From the NCBI GenBank assembly GCA_019787685.1, contig JAHNUO010000006.1:1860001-1924000 (forward strand): a stretch of DNA of 64,000 bases. Direction: 5' to 3'. Positions 1 through 12,327 of this stretch are shown piece by piece. The stretch is from Chiua virens (Eukaryota; Basidiomycota; Agaricomycetes; Boletales; Boletaceae). A program made the translations under genes and the position numbers. Under the pieces are notes generated by a model that had not been told where the DNA came from, made no database searches, and saw only the letters and a program-made list of their open reading frames with translations. Position 1 is the stretch's first letter, and every line of letters starts with the position of its first letter.

Positions 1-2847
1 TCGGCAGCCTTGCGCGCCTCAGCTTTCCTCACTTCCGCTTCTTGAATCTCTCTCAAACTCGTCATCCCGGTCCCCTTTTGTTTCTTAGAATCATCATCGA
101 TAATCCAGGCAGGTTTTGACTGAACAGCGGGGGCGGCCGATGCTGAGGTTTGCTCTTTGATTATAGTTGTCGCGGGTGGAGGTGCTGCTACCTTGGATGC
201 TGGAGCCTGGAGGTCGCGCGCCGTCGACTTGCGCCTTGCTTTTGATGCTAGTGTTTGTGTAACCGGAGTAGGAGTAAAAGTGCTTGCTGGCGTGGCAGAG
301 TGTGAAGCTACAGTTGTTGCACTGGCTGACACATCATCTGTTGACTCGGCCTGGGCCGGTTGTGTGTCAAGCTGAACGGGGACGTCGTCCTCCACGGGAG
401 AAACGACAATGTCATCTGTTCCTTCCTCCTCTTCCTGTTGTTGCAGTTTGTTATGCTGCCCAAGATTACTAAATGTAAGGCTGTTCGGGCCGGGCATTTC
501 CCTCCAAACGTCTTCCACGACAGGCAGTGAGGCCATCAACCAAGGAGAAGGGCCGACAGGCTGAGGTGTTATCCATTCTGATACCTGTGGTCGGGCAGGT
601 GGTACGACTGGTGAAGGTATGATGGGGTATTCGAAAGGCCTAGTACGTGCGGTCCACGGCGATGGACCGTTTGGTTGTACAGCAGAAGTCGGCGTTCGAG
701 TGACGTTGGGAGTTTCTGAAGTCTGTAAATCCTGTAACGGTGATACAGACTGGCGGTGTTGAACAACATAAGGAGCAGAGGAAGACTGGGGAAATTGTGT
801 TGGAACACCAAACTGGGAGCCGAGACCGTTGATTATGTTACCGTTGAACAGCATTCCATTTGTATCAGACGGGTGTGGTGGAACCGTGGGGTCATGATGG
901 CTACTGAGACTGTCGTAAGTCGTGTCGCCATAGTTTTGGTCGACAGACAACGGGTTTCCGATCGCGCAAGCTCCAGTGCTGTTGAACCCATTGGAATAAG
1001 GACGTTGATCACTGTCATTAAGCCCCTGGCTAATCTCCCCTACCCCAGCTGACCAAGGAGAATTATCACCACTTGCATTGTAAACATTAAACGTATCGAT
1101 AGAGGGTGCCCTTCTTATATTGTTATCGAGCGTTCGTGCGTCTGACATTGGATCTTGAAGCGCTGCTCGCCCTCCAACGGTACGGCCTCCAAAGTTGGGA
1201 TCGTTAGAGTAAACGCTGCTCCCCGTTCTGCCGTCAAATGTAGATGGGTCTGGAGAACCATTTCCAAACCTTCCGCCACCAAGGGACGATGAAGGTGAAT
1301 CGGCAGGAGATGAGCCATTCAAGTAAGGATCTAAAGTAGGCCGCAACGTTTGGGTTGGAATAGGGTGGTATCCATTGAACGTGCTTTGCTCGTGGATCGG
1401 AGAGTAGCCCTTGGGGGACGAGGTGCGAGGTGCTGCGAGACCAGGAGGACCAGGAGAGATGTGAGAAAGGAAGATCTGCCCACCAGCTCCAGCCGCACGA
1501 CTTTCTAGCATTCCGACTGCAATCCAATCCGTATCGATGTGGGTACGCTTCATGCGCAAGTCGGCGGTGAAGTACCCTTCATCAAACCATTTCTGCATCA
1601 AGTCAGCCCGGAAGGGACCTGTATTATTCAGATTTACCACGGTGCGAGTATCTGACTTCAGGATATACTCACCTTGAACCTGACCTTGGGGGTCCAAGTA
1701 TGACCATTCGATGCTCGCAGGATCAGTCAAACCAGGAGGAGGTCTCAACGGGAGAGGATTTGTCGTGGGTGATATTCGCGCATTCGAATTGGTTTCATTG
1801 CGACCTTCCAAGCTCATGCTTGCCATGCTCTGGTCAAGTGGATTGAACTCCGACGAAGAGACTTGATTGTTCTGTATGACGTCTGATTGAAAAGTACCGG
1901 GACCAGGCGAAGAGGATCGATCCGTGACGACGGCCGCATCGCTATCACGAGTATAGGAAGAGTGATGCCCGCCACTTTCTTCCTCTTCCTTGATTTCTGA
2001 ACGCCGAGCATCTTCTTCCCTCCCATCACCCCGTGCCAGCACACCACCACCAGCTCCCGTCGCACCCGCAGGAGGTCGTCTCTTTGACCAAGCATCGCCA
2101 TTGTTAAGAACACCGTCAAAGCCAGAACCGAAAGCACCCATCCTATTGCGAGGTGAAGGAAGTGCATCTCGAGGTGATGTCAATGTGGCACCTTGGGTGT
2201 TCGAAATGGATAGTTTACGAGGTAGGGAAAGAGGAGGTTGATCTTGTGGAATCGATGTTAGTGGTTGAAGACCAATAACTCGTTCAAGTTCACCTGTGCT
2301 GTCTCTCCTCCTTCCTAGAAAAGAGCCATAACGCATCGTATTATTCGCCGCAGAGTTTGAATGACTTAACCGTTGTCTATCAGACGGCGAGGACAGCGAG
2401 TTCATCAGATCAGTTGACTGGCGCCGACGAAGCTCTGAATTGAGTGGCCCGGCGAAAAGCTAGATAACTCGTGTGAGCGAACGAGACACGACACATAATC
2501 AGGAACACTGCAACCTTCTTCTCCGCCTCGCTCATTTCACGAAGGCTGGCTGGCTCACTGGCCACATCCCGGACGATACCCTCCCAGCGCTCCACTTCGA
2601 GATTAAGACCACCTCTTCCGCCACCCTCTTTGTAGATCCTAAACATTTCCTCCTTGGTATACCTGAACGGGTGGGACTCGTCACGCTTGTCGAGTTCCTG
2701 GGTCACCGGAGTAACGAGAGCAGAGTAAGTCGATGTACCGAGCTGCTGCGCCTGTGGTGGCGGAGAGGGTGGCTGCTGCTGACGTGCTGGTGGTTGTGGT
2801 TTTGCACGCATCCACTCTGGACCAAAGTGCATAGTTGTAGTTGCCAT
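1..2847 (-). CDS. GYF-domain protein (Smy2/PERQ-like), 3' part outside window
   Basis: GYF domains bind proline-rich peptides, and Smy2-type proteins act in mRNA handling and ER-Golgi traffic. The start at 2847 opens with MATTTMHFGPEWMR, a start I recognise from basidiomycete GYF proteins. A long Ser/Pro/Arg-rich linker follows. The GYF core is encoded at about 1730-1500, with WSYLDPQGQVQG, then an intron around 1620-1672, then GPFRADLMQKWFDEGYF and DTDWIAVGMLES. The hallmark GPF and W/F-DEGYF residues are all present. Upstream coding has at least one intron near 2410-2500. The left edge still reads as charged, helical, probably coiled-coil sequence rich in Glu, Lys, Arg and Ala (EVRKAEARKAA), so the C-terminus lies outside the window. 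The family assignment is firm; the precise orthologue is inferred. Confidence 0.85.
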
Positions 2848-2999
2848 TTTACGTGGTAGTGAGAGAAGGAGAACAAGGTGATGTTGGAGTGTACTCGAAG
2901 TGCGATTTCAAAAAACCACTGGGGGAAAACTCGCGTTTAATTACACTCCCATACCACCCAACCTCAATTTAGGGCAGGCGACTACATATATAACTACCA

Positions 3000-5382
3000 C
3001 TACTCTACATTGATTCTCCATCGATGCACAGGCAGCGCTGAAATCCCGTCCGTTAACATAACATCGTCCACGCGCGACAATGTCTTACCTTGAAGCCGAC
3101 GTGCTGTCGGGAGAATATATCCAACGAAGAAGACTACCCCAAAAGCAACGCAAATAGCCGAAGTATAATAATAACCGTCTCGCTCGGTCACACATTCCCC
3201 ATTGATGTCAGCACAGAGCTCTTTGCCTCGGTCCGACACACATTCAGCCGCTGGATCGCATGTCAGCCGCTTACACCGCGTTGCAATGCATTCGTCATAC
3301 CTTTCACGAGCAGTTCTGTATCTGCGTCCTTAACTCTACAGTATGCCTCGCTGAAGTAGTCCACACCTTGGAAATAGTCAGTCGGGAATCGCTCATGACA
3401 GCAGACCAACCTTTGAGAACAAAATATTTTGGCCATGTACCTCCCAGATTCGTGAAGGTGTTGAGCAGCTATACAGATCAATCTTCTTGCGGGAACTACG
3501 GGAGAACGTGATGCTCACCGTCATGTAGGTCCCTCCGATCAGAGGGTCGGAGATCCTCGTGTGGAAAGCTGAGATACCTACGAATTGAATGGTACTAATG
3601 GGCCTCGATAAGAAAACGATGAAGCACCGACAATGAAGAGGTGCGCACGATGCAAATCCCTGCAGGACGGTGTGGATTACCAGAAAGGTGAAAAACCCGT
3701 AAGATAGCGGTGGTGTTGGAAACCAATAAACGATCAACGTAGATATTAAGGCAAACACGAGCCGTGGCCAGAATGCCCATATCCAGGGGCGTAGTGGTTT
3801 GTTACCACTTGACCATTTGGCCGCCAACCATCCTCCAAGGATTTGGAACGGGAAGTCTATGAGAACGACGATAGCCAGGTCTTCACGACCCAATCCCTTT
3901 TCGATCATCTTGAGGCTCGTGACCGATTCATTGGCTTGGAAACCGATTTTAGCAAAGCAATGCATGATGATGAGCGCTTGTACGTCTGTAGAAATCGCAT
4001 ATCAAGGACATCAATTACTTGCCAAAATAACCGGAACTCACGTTTTAGTCTGCAAATGTCCCAGATCGTCTTATACACAGTCGAGACGGTCATTTCCGAT
4101 TCGTCCAACGACTCGGACCCCTGCAAGAATGAAAGCCAATCCATAGCCATTTGCAAATACACACACCTCCTTCTCGAAAACGATGAGCCAAACAGTAACG
4201 CCGAAGCAAAGGAAGCTGCAAAATTGAAGGTAGGTGCTCATAGTCAAAGGTGGTATTCCCCATTTTCGACTGACAGAAAGGTGAGCGAAGATCGCATGAG
4301 AGGGAAACATCACGTACGCGAATGCATCGCTGTTGAGGGCCAGGAATACCGTAAATGATGCAAAAAATCCCGTATTTAAACCAATTGTTTGGCAAGTGGA
4401 CGCATAAGACAAGTTTTCTTGGGATAAAAGAGTTAAAGCCCATCCATCTACAGCGATGTCTTTCACAGGGGACACATTAGCGACTAGTCACAGGAAGGTA
4501 AGATATATACCTTGTGTTGCGGAGAAGAAGACAAGAGAGGTAAACACAAATGTGAGTTCGTGTACGTTGTCTGCCGGCTGTGGGAAGTTGAGTTCAAAAG
4601 AACGGAAACAAGGAACAAACGAACATGCTCGAATAATCTCTCTGCGTTTCTCGAGATATAGAGCATCATGGAACCGATTATGAGCTGCATTGGAATGATC
4701 CATGATTTGCGTCTACCGACAGAGGCAAAGAAAGTGGAGTCCACGATAGGGGACCATAGCAATTTGAGGGAATATGGGTAATTGGAGAGGGCAAACACTC
4801 CAAGTTGTGAATAAGATAGATGTTCTCGTAGAATGAAGGGTACGGAGCCTTGAATATGGACAAGTTAGATGACAGGCCAAGAAAGTAGGGTGTGCATACC
4901 AAGAGCAAGGCCCAACTGTATGTCACGGGATTAACCTGGCTTTTGGCAAAAATGGAGGGTACTCACCGGAACTCCTTGAATGAGGTCTTGGAGGGGTGAG
5001 TTACGCGAGAGAGAGGATTCAAAGGAGCGGACGGACAAAGAATGATGAGCAATGTCATTGCTTTTCTATCCCTGACGGAGAGAGACTTGGTTTTCTTGTA
5101 TACAGCCTCGTGCACTGGCACTCCATTGTCGTGTACTTCGTCCTGTTGTTGCGACAAAAGAGCGAGCTGGATGTCGTCGTCGAGTTCGGCGGCATCTGAT
5201 GCTCTTCTAGAATGTCGTGCCATGGAGGTACGCGGGGAAATATGAATGCTATCTAAAGAAGACGCGATCGGGTTCTTGCGGTGCGAGTGCATGTCCGAGT
5301 CTTCCACGTTGATGTTGGGACGGTGGCGGAGGCTAGGTAGATGAGGCTTCGCGGGTGAGTCTTGGGAGCGGAGTGTTGACAT
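3000..5382 (-). CDS. Acetyl-CoA transporter (AT-1/SLC33A1 family)
   Basis: Multi-pass transporter expected to move acetyl-CoA into the ER/Golgi lumen for protein and glycan acetylation. The start at 5382 gives a roughly 100-residue hydrophilic N-terminus, MSTLRSQDSP onward. The membrane core follows, spliced as LIQGVPLGLALG, then SVPFILREHLSYSQLGVFALSNYPYSLKLLWSPIVD split over small exons. Family signatures are KLLWSPIVDS, GRRKSWIIP and VKDIAVDGWALTLL followed by YASTCQTIGLNTGFF. The final segment includes an ICVAFGVVFFVGYILP helix and the stop at 3000. At least six short introns interrupt it. No frame break is needed. The neighbour on the left is transcribed in the same direction and the P450 on the right is divergent (147 bp gap). 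Confidence 0.9.
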
Positions 5383-5529
5383 CCCCGGGCGTAATGAACG
5401 TCGTCGTTGACAAAGTTGGTCGTGTGTCGGATTTGCCAGATCTGATGATCATGACACGTCACCACTAGGTACTAGCAATGCTACATATAAGTCGCCAACC
5501 AACGCATCTCATCCCCGTACAGCCCTCAG

Positions 5530-7552
5530 ATGCTTTCGCCTTTGCATCTCGCCCTCTTCTTGGGCCTTGTGTGCCTTTTGCGCTACATTCATCTCAGAAT
5601 CTCCACCTTGCTCCTCCTAAGACATGTCTCCGGACCCACCCCCCACTCGTGGCTCTGGGGGGAAGAGCAAGTCCTCTACCATGACCCGCCTGGCACCCAC
5701 TATATGGACTGGCATCGTAAGTTCGGCAAGGTCGTGCGGTTTTCTGGTGCATTCGGGGTTCGTCTGACTTCCTGTCAATCCGAGTCCCTTCAATGAGATA
5801 ATCATCCAAAGCACCCGATGCTATCGATCACCGACCCTCGCGCCATCAATTATATCGTAGGGGAAGGAACCTATCGGTTCCCCAAGCCTAATGGCGTAAG
5901 GACATGGTTCCGATTACTACTTGGTAAAGGCATTCTTTGGGTAGAGGGTGATTTCATCCCGCTCCATTCCTTGGTTCATACCAACCTCATTTCCATAGGA
6001 AAGGAACCACATGAAAGACAGCGCAAGACCGTCGCACCTGCATTGAGGTAACTCCATTTCAGAGTAATGCATCCCATCTGGATCTCGTTATCTCAGCCCC
6101 CAATCTGTGAGACATTTGACGACGCTGTTTTATGAGAATGCTACGAAGGTCGGTTCAATCAATTCGATACATAGACACAGCCCGACTCTTGCTGGAGATG
6201 GCGCTTCAGTGGCAAAAGATTTTTGATGACGTTCAAACTGCTCAAGTGACAATTGAGATGACTAATTGGGCCAATCGATTCGCGTATGTACCCACTACAT
6301 GAGAGACAAGGTGCTCATACAATCTTACAGGCTTGATACCATTGGCCGAGCTGCGTTCTCGCACGACTTTGGCTGTTTGAACGGACGTCCACATGCCCTG
6401 GTGAATGCTCTAGATAGCCTGACAAACCACGAGAAGACGCGATGGACGTTCTATACCCGTGCCCTCTTTTGGTTGGTGCCGGGAATCCTGCATTTCGGTA
6501 AGAAAGGTCGTCTCATCCGCAAGACTCGCAAGGAGCTTGGTGATTTGGCCATGTTCATCCTGAGAGACGCGAGAGTCAACAACGACCCAGATACCAAATC
6601 GTTCATGTCCTTTATGCGTACGCTCACAGGTGTTATTTTTCAGCTTGCGCTGACCAACGATCAGTAAGAGAAGATAGGTCGTCCGGGACTCTATGTTTGG
6701 ATGATGAGCAAGTGGCAGCGCAGATGCGGACAATCATCTCCGCGGGCTTCGAGCCCGTGTCCGCTACGATCGCTGTAGGGATCCATCATCGGGATTGTCT
6801 CTTTGACCTGACCTTTGGCAGTGGCTCTTTTATGAGTTAGCTATGGATCCCGAACGACAGGAAGCCATCCGAAACGAGGTGTCAACCCCATGTGATCCAA
6901 CATATGACGCATTGAACAATGAATTCCCGCTGTTGCACGCATTCTTTATGGAAACTCTGCGCATGCATCCCCCCGTGTTAGAGAACCATCATCAGGTACC
7001 TCGAATCTAAACTCAGTCCTTTGTGACGCCGAAAGTGATATTTCAGGCATCCGAAACCACCATTGTTCCCTTGTCTGAGCCCCTGCCCGGGACCACCGAC
7101 CTCCGCCTCGTTATACCGAAAGGGACTGTCTTGTCCATGCCAGTTAACGTGATTCAGATGGATGAAGTCACATGGGGATACGACGCCGATGTTTTTCGTC
7201 CCGAGCGATGGCTGCAACGCAATGCACGAAACAACCGCGAACTATTCGCATTCGGCCTTGGGTGAGGAGATCATTTCGTGTCTCTCGTCTCGCTAACGAG
7301 GGTCCAGCCCGCGAGGTTGTTTAGGCAAAAATTTTGCTGCCGCCGAGATCAAAGTGAGTAAGATGGCAGAATGTTTGTAACTATGAGTCGAGATCATCCT
7401 ACATATAGGCCCTGACGATTACTCTGTTGCGTCACTTTTCATTTGCATGTCAGCACGACATAGAGAGTTTTCAAACTTTTGTCATCCGGCCTAGGATCGT
7501 TGGAGAGGGCCCAAGTTCTCTTCCTCTTCTTGTTCGAAAGATTGTAGGTTGA
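5530..7552 (+). CDS. Cytochrome P450 monooxygenase
   Basis: Haem-thiolate monooxygenase, probably ER-anchored; substrate unknown. The start at 5530 gives a hydrophobic anchor (LALFLGLVCLLRYIHLRI), then PGPTPHSW-like proline-rich sequence and the typical WVEG...HERQRKTVAPALR helix C region. The ExxR motif is ETLRMHP, the PERF motif is FRPERW, and the haem loop is FGLGPRGCLG (F-x-x-G-x-x-x-C-x-G). The I-helix reads ISAGFEPVSAT: the usual AGx(D/E)T is AGFEP here, so the conserved oxygen-activating Thr is Pro. About eight introns can be placed by frame continuity, for instance after WVEG and after SFM. The stop at 7552 follows LLVRKIVG. It stands alone, with no other secondary-metabolism genes nearby. 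Confidence 0.92.
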
Positions 7553-8322
7553 GTCGCCATTCGACAGAGTTTAACATTTTGGACACTTGAACAACCTCTT
7601 GTAATTCTTGGTACATGATACTCTACGTCCTACGCTAGACCAATTAATAGCCCAGTTGAATCCGTTCAGCCGAGGCATTGAACATTGGAGACACTCGCTG
7701 AGGGAACTGTAAATTAATCAGTGGCCGAATTGCTTGCCAGAAACAACTTTTAGTATAGCCAAATGCAATGATAATAATATACTTATATTCTATTTAAGTT
7801 AGTGTCAGAGCCTGCTATTGATCGGCCGTTTTTGCTCCGAGACCTAGAAATCGACTCCAGTGCAAAAGGGATTTTACTACCCAGTGAAAGGAACGTACGT
7901 GCTATTGGCTGTCTGAATCTCACCTCGCCCTAGTCTCCCCAAACTAGCACCAGACCTGTACTTCGAGATTGCGTTTTGACCACACGAAGTCTGGTTTGGG
8001 ATAAATTTCACAGGAGACGTGCACCGTTGTTCGCGTTTTCCTCGTCGAGTCACCTTATACTTTGTGTGCTGCTTCGTGTGCTTCGTTCTGTAACCTCATT
8101 AAGTCGGCCTATTCTTTAAATTTCGTCCCAATATTTGTTGACTCCGACTTCCAGTTCAAGCTCAACGTTTCAAGTGAAATTCGCTCTCTCTCTGACCAAG
8201 TATTTGCCCATGCATATTGATAATATATTGAACTACAAGCCACTACGATCAAGTAAACAATGTCAAGACAAGATAAATATGCGTCGAGATGTAGGCGGAT
8301 GCAAGTGCTGCTGAGCGTGCAT
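7553..8322. other. Intergenic region between convergent P450 and SET-like genes
   Basis: About 770 bp between two convergent gene ends. It is AT-rich in its first half (for example around 7760-7800) and should hold both 3' UTRs. I see no conserved coding sequence, tRNA or repeat. A possible reading frame running past the SET stop on the minus strand (8109-8300) has no recognisable protein features. Confidence 0.5.
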
Positions 8323-9355
8323 TCAATCCTTTCGCTGCCTTTTAGGTTTGTGTTTTTCCAAATCAATCTCTTCCGCATCGTCGTCGTCATCCTCTTCATC
8401 GCTCTCCTCCTCTTCGGAGTCAACTTCGTCTGACGGAACGTTTCCAAGGAAGTAATCAATAGCGTCGGTAAAGACTTCATTGGCAATGGTAGTTCCAATC
8501 TAGGCACGACTGAGCCCTGGCACACGGTATTGCACGGAATTCATCTTACATCGAATGGATCCGAAGCAATTTCGAAGAAGTTGAAGAAGCTGCCAGCTTC
8601 GGCGGGCATCTCGTCTCCTTCCGCGTCATCTTCCTCGACGCGTGGGTGCAGTTTTGTCAATGCGTTCTCGGGTTTTTTCCAGTCGATTTTGTTGGCCTAG
8701 GAAGCGATGGTAAAAAAGAAAAATTCGAGTATGCGAGGCCAAAAATACATACTGAAGGTTTTGCATCGCGATTCCAAGTGAAGCCAAGCATCGAGGGGGT
8801 CAGGCCATCCTCGTCGGGTTGCTCACCAGCAGCATCAGGTGGGGGCACATACTTGTACTCTTTTTTCAGGACAGAGTCAGTGAAGTACGGGTTTGATTTG
8901 AAGTGCTACACTGTCAGTGAGTAAGATGGCACGAAACACAACAAAAGACTCACAAACTCGAGGGTGAAGCACCTGGGCTCTTTAGGATCGCGTTCCACCC
9001 ACAAATCTTCCAAATGACTCAAAGCAATGCGATCGATATTGTGCTGAGCTTGGAAGCCAATCAAGGGGTGGTTCATCAACGCAATCGGCCAAAACTTTGG
9101 TATCCCTTTAGCAACTTCGCGTCGCTTCTCATAAATAGGGAGAAGCGTTTCAAGCCCACGACGTTCTGGAGTAGACTCAAATTACATGGAGTTAGATACA
9201 TTAGCGAAATATGACCCACCCAGGAGTAGTTCAGCACGTTCGACTTGCTTTTGGACGTCTTGCAATTTCTGGGCATGCTCGTCGCTGAGCTCAGCACCCT
9301 CGAGCGGATTTTTCGCCGTGTCAACACCAGGGGAGGTGCGTTTCGTTCCGGACAT
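8323..9355 (-). CDS. SET/TAF-I/Vps75-type histone chaperone (NAP family)
   Basis: Nuclear histone chaperone of the NAP superfamily. It binds H3-H4 or H2A-H2B and, as Vps75, partners with acetyltransferase Rtt109. The start at 9355 gives MSGTKRTSPG; an in-frame ATG 11 codons upstream (9388) is possible. The N-terminal dimerisation helix reads EHAQKLQDVQKQVERAELLL. Next come IPKFWPIALMNHPLIG, matching SET IPNFWVTTFVNHP, then IDRIALSHLEDLWVERDPKE, NPYFTDSVLKKEYKYV, FTWNRDAKPS, and an acidic tail (SEEEESDEEDDDDDAEE) ending in a basic KHKPKRQRKD. This earmuff-domain order is that of SET rather than classical NAP1. Short introns separate the segments. The C-terminal KPKRQRK could be a nuclear signal. 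Confidence 0.88.
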
Positions 9356-9562
9356 TTCGATGCAACGAAGAGAGGGAGGACGTCGCAATATCGTTGCGGA
9401 ATTTTTGGATGTCTAAACTCCGCTGCACTTAGTCCAAATTCGGTACTTGACAACTTGTCTGCCGGGAAATTACGTAATATGTGTATGTTTCGCCCAATCA
9501 TGCATGATTGGCACTGGGCACGTTTAATGCAAGAAAAGCATAGAAGACTAGGAGTGAATAGC

Positions 9563-12233
9563 CTAATCTACCCTTTGTTTGTTTCCCATCTCTATCTCCT
9601 CCATCTTAGTAACAGTCAGTGTCCTTTTCCTGCCCATCATCGCCCCATTTTCGAGGAAAACCTGCCCCGACCAACCAAACTGATGGGCGAATTTCAAGCC
9701 TTTGCCATGGTTCGCAGAACGGAACCCTGGGCCCTCGTAGTACACAGCATCCGTCAGTGGTATCAGTCTCGGCCATGACACGTATTCGATACCGTAGATC
9801 ATCATAAATGTGATCGCAAGGACCGCGACAACCGACCAGAGCATAAAATAGTAAAGGAGAGAATAGTCTGGGCCAAAAGGATTAATTTCGGCGGGATCGG
9901 AAACATCAACAACTTACTCGACGCCCTAGGTAATGTGAGGCCCGCACAAATCATGAACAGCGAAAATGATACGACATAAGGAACCTGAGCGTCGCTGAGA
10001 CAGGTGTTCTTTCTACATGCGAACCACTCACTGAGCGTATAACCAGCGGCCTGGTGTCAGCCAACAAGGAAACTGCGGTAATCGGATTCTTTTGCGGAGT
10101 CCATGCTCCAGTCACAAGGTCAAAGCCATCCTGCCGTGAGCCGTCGAAATGGTTGTTCCTGACGTATCGCATTACACTCTTATAGCCGTCTTCAAGAAGA
10201 CCCATCTTCGTCCGCTTGTTTGTTCTCGTAAAGTCTGTCTTCAATGCACCGGAACCAGCATAGGCTTTCGAGATCAAGTCGGCATGATCAGCCCACACTG
10301 CGCACATTAATTTATGAGGCGTTATACGTTAGCTTAAGCTTAGAAGCTCACACTCTCGAAAATCTCTGCTTAGGGAGTGGAAATCATCCAGTTCCTCGCC
10401 CTCGGCGAGCACTCCAAGCGCTTTCAGTTGGTGATTTAATGTCCACTTTCCCAAGGCTGCCTGCACGACGTTCGTGCGGTCCAAGTTGTCCATGCAGTTG
10501 GTGCGGACAATTCCTTGCTGTGTCTTGACGGGATCTGGATGGGACATGTCAAGGTAGAAGTAGCTAAGAATGACTAAGTCAGAGTATTTGTATCAACGCA
10601 TATATCCATACCCTTGTTTCAAAAGGTCATCCTGCATTGTCTCAATGAGGACATTGATACGATCCCAACGCATGTTCTTGCACTCGTTGTGGAAGTCAAA
10701 GTACTGATATTTGACGTCAGCTATTTCAGCCTAGAACATATATAAGTGCGAGACGGTGGACACCATTAGGTATTAACTCGCCTGATTGACGGTACGTTCA
10801 TACGCTTCTTTGACGGGTCGTTCGTAGCCTTTTTGGTTGACTAAGTTGATCAAGCTCTCTTCGCCGTAGATTGAAACTTGCTCTTCCAAGTGACGACGCA
10901 AAGCATCAACCTTTGGAATGATGAGTGCTTCATCAATATCCTGAGCTGATGTCGCTTACGGTATCCTCTAAGTCCATGATTTGTAAATCGGGTTTGTATC
11001 TCAGAGTATTGATTTCAGCCCAGAACACTGGAACGCTCCCTCGAATCTGGACAAAGCTGAGTTGGTGTGAAAAATTTTCGACCTTGGAAATGCGGCCGGC
11101 TGCTTGTTCCTCTACGAGAAGTATTTGCTCTGTCTCATTGAAGTTCGCAACGTGTCCATCGTGGTCTATGCCTCGGCGGAAGTACCGTGTACCTGCACGG
11201 TACCGTGACCTCCGGCTAATGAGACATAGTTGGACACGGTGCCCGTGAACATAACTAGTGCGAATATCGAATGCTAGTTGTAAGAGTTAGGATGGATGTA
11301 AGACTTGTTTGTTACTCGGCACTCACTGCCATAAACCAAAGGAAGGATGTAGGGACTGAGCTACTCATACGCGGTGTCAGAGGCTCTGTGAAAAAAAGAC
11401 AATTGTATGCTCACATCTTGTGCAATATCAGTGTCGATCAGTCTTGACTGTAGGAACCTGCAAGGGCCGTCGAGTGGTGCTGGAGATACAAACCAATATA
11501 CTCACTTGTTCCAGAAAAATCTGTCATCCGCCTTGCAAACTATCAGACACGAAAACTTTTTGGTACAAATCATCCCATTTACCTGTTCCCAGAGAGGCAT
11601 TTCACGGTTACTGTTCCTATCACTCCACTGTGCTTGTAAACGTGTAGACAGATCCCATTCATAGCTAAACAGGAAGTGACCGGCAGACAAATGTGACCGC
11701 ACAAGTGCCAGTAGATGTCCCTCCACGGGGTGTGGTGCACTTTGGGCGAAAACGTTGGGATTGAGGGGAAGAACATCGAATTCCGCAGCGCGGTATACAT
11801 CGTGGCCCATGAAGCGCGCTCGGTGCTCCCGACCAGTCAAAACAATGACATATTCCGCTGCACATGGTATGATAAGTCTTTCTCTCGGTAGAGCAGGGCT
11901 TTTAGAACGCACACAATGCCAAAGAAATCATTCCGACTATTCCATACACCGTCTTTTCATACCTCGTGGCACCAGGCGGTATGGGCGTGTTCGGCGCTGA
12001 TTATGTCGAGTATCAAACAGAGCGGTATGACTCACGAGGTCAAGGGCAACTCACGGTTGAGAACTATATCGCCAGTTGACCTGTGTATCGTGAGCGACTG
12101 TGCGCCAAGCGGTTCCACGGGAGCGAAAGTATAAACATCATGGCCAGCAATAAATCTGGACAAGGGCGTTAACTCAAGGATACAAAGACAAAGCATGTAC
12201 TCACAAATTGAGTCTCTGGTATATGGGCTTCAT
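9563..12233 (-). CDS. SAC1: SAC1-type phosphoinositide phosphatase
   Basis: ER/Golgi membrane enzyme that mainly hydrolyses PI4P. From the N-terminus it reads [62 protein letters not shown] and [11 protein letters not shown]. The catalytic P-loop is [14 protein letters not shown] (C-x5-R-T), with Asn where yeast and human have the second Cys. [17 protein letters not shown] follows, then two C-terminal membrane helices ([16 protein letters not shown] and [21 protein letters not shown]), then YVSWPRL as in Sac1. The stop is at 9563. I chose Met 12233 because YQRLNLFIAG follows at once. An in-frame Met at 12329 would add 32 residues, but that ATG overlaps the start codon of the divergent U2A' gene. 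Many short introns; no frame break seen. Confidence 0.9.
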
Positions 12234-12327
12234 TGAAGGAAGTTGGTGTAGTTGTTGAACGCGTTCGTCCTGGCGTTTCTGATGCCTCGTTCCGTCTGAG
12301 TCTGAAACAGCCTCCGTGACTTTAGCC

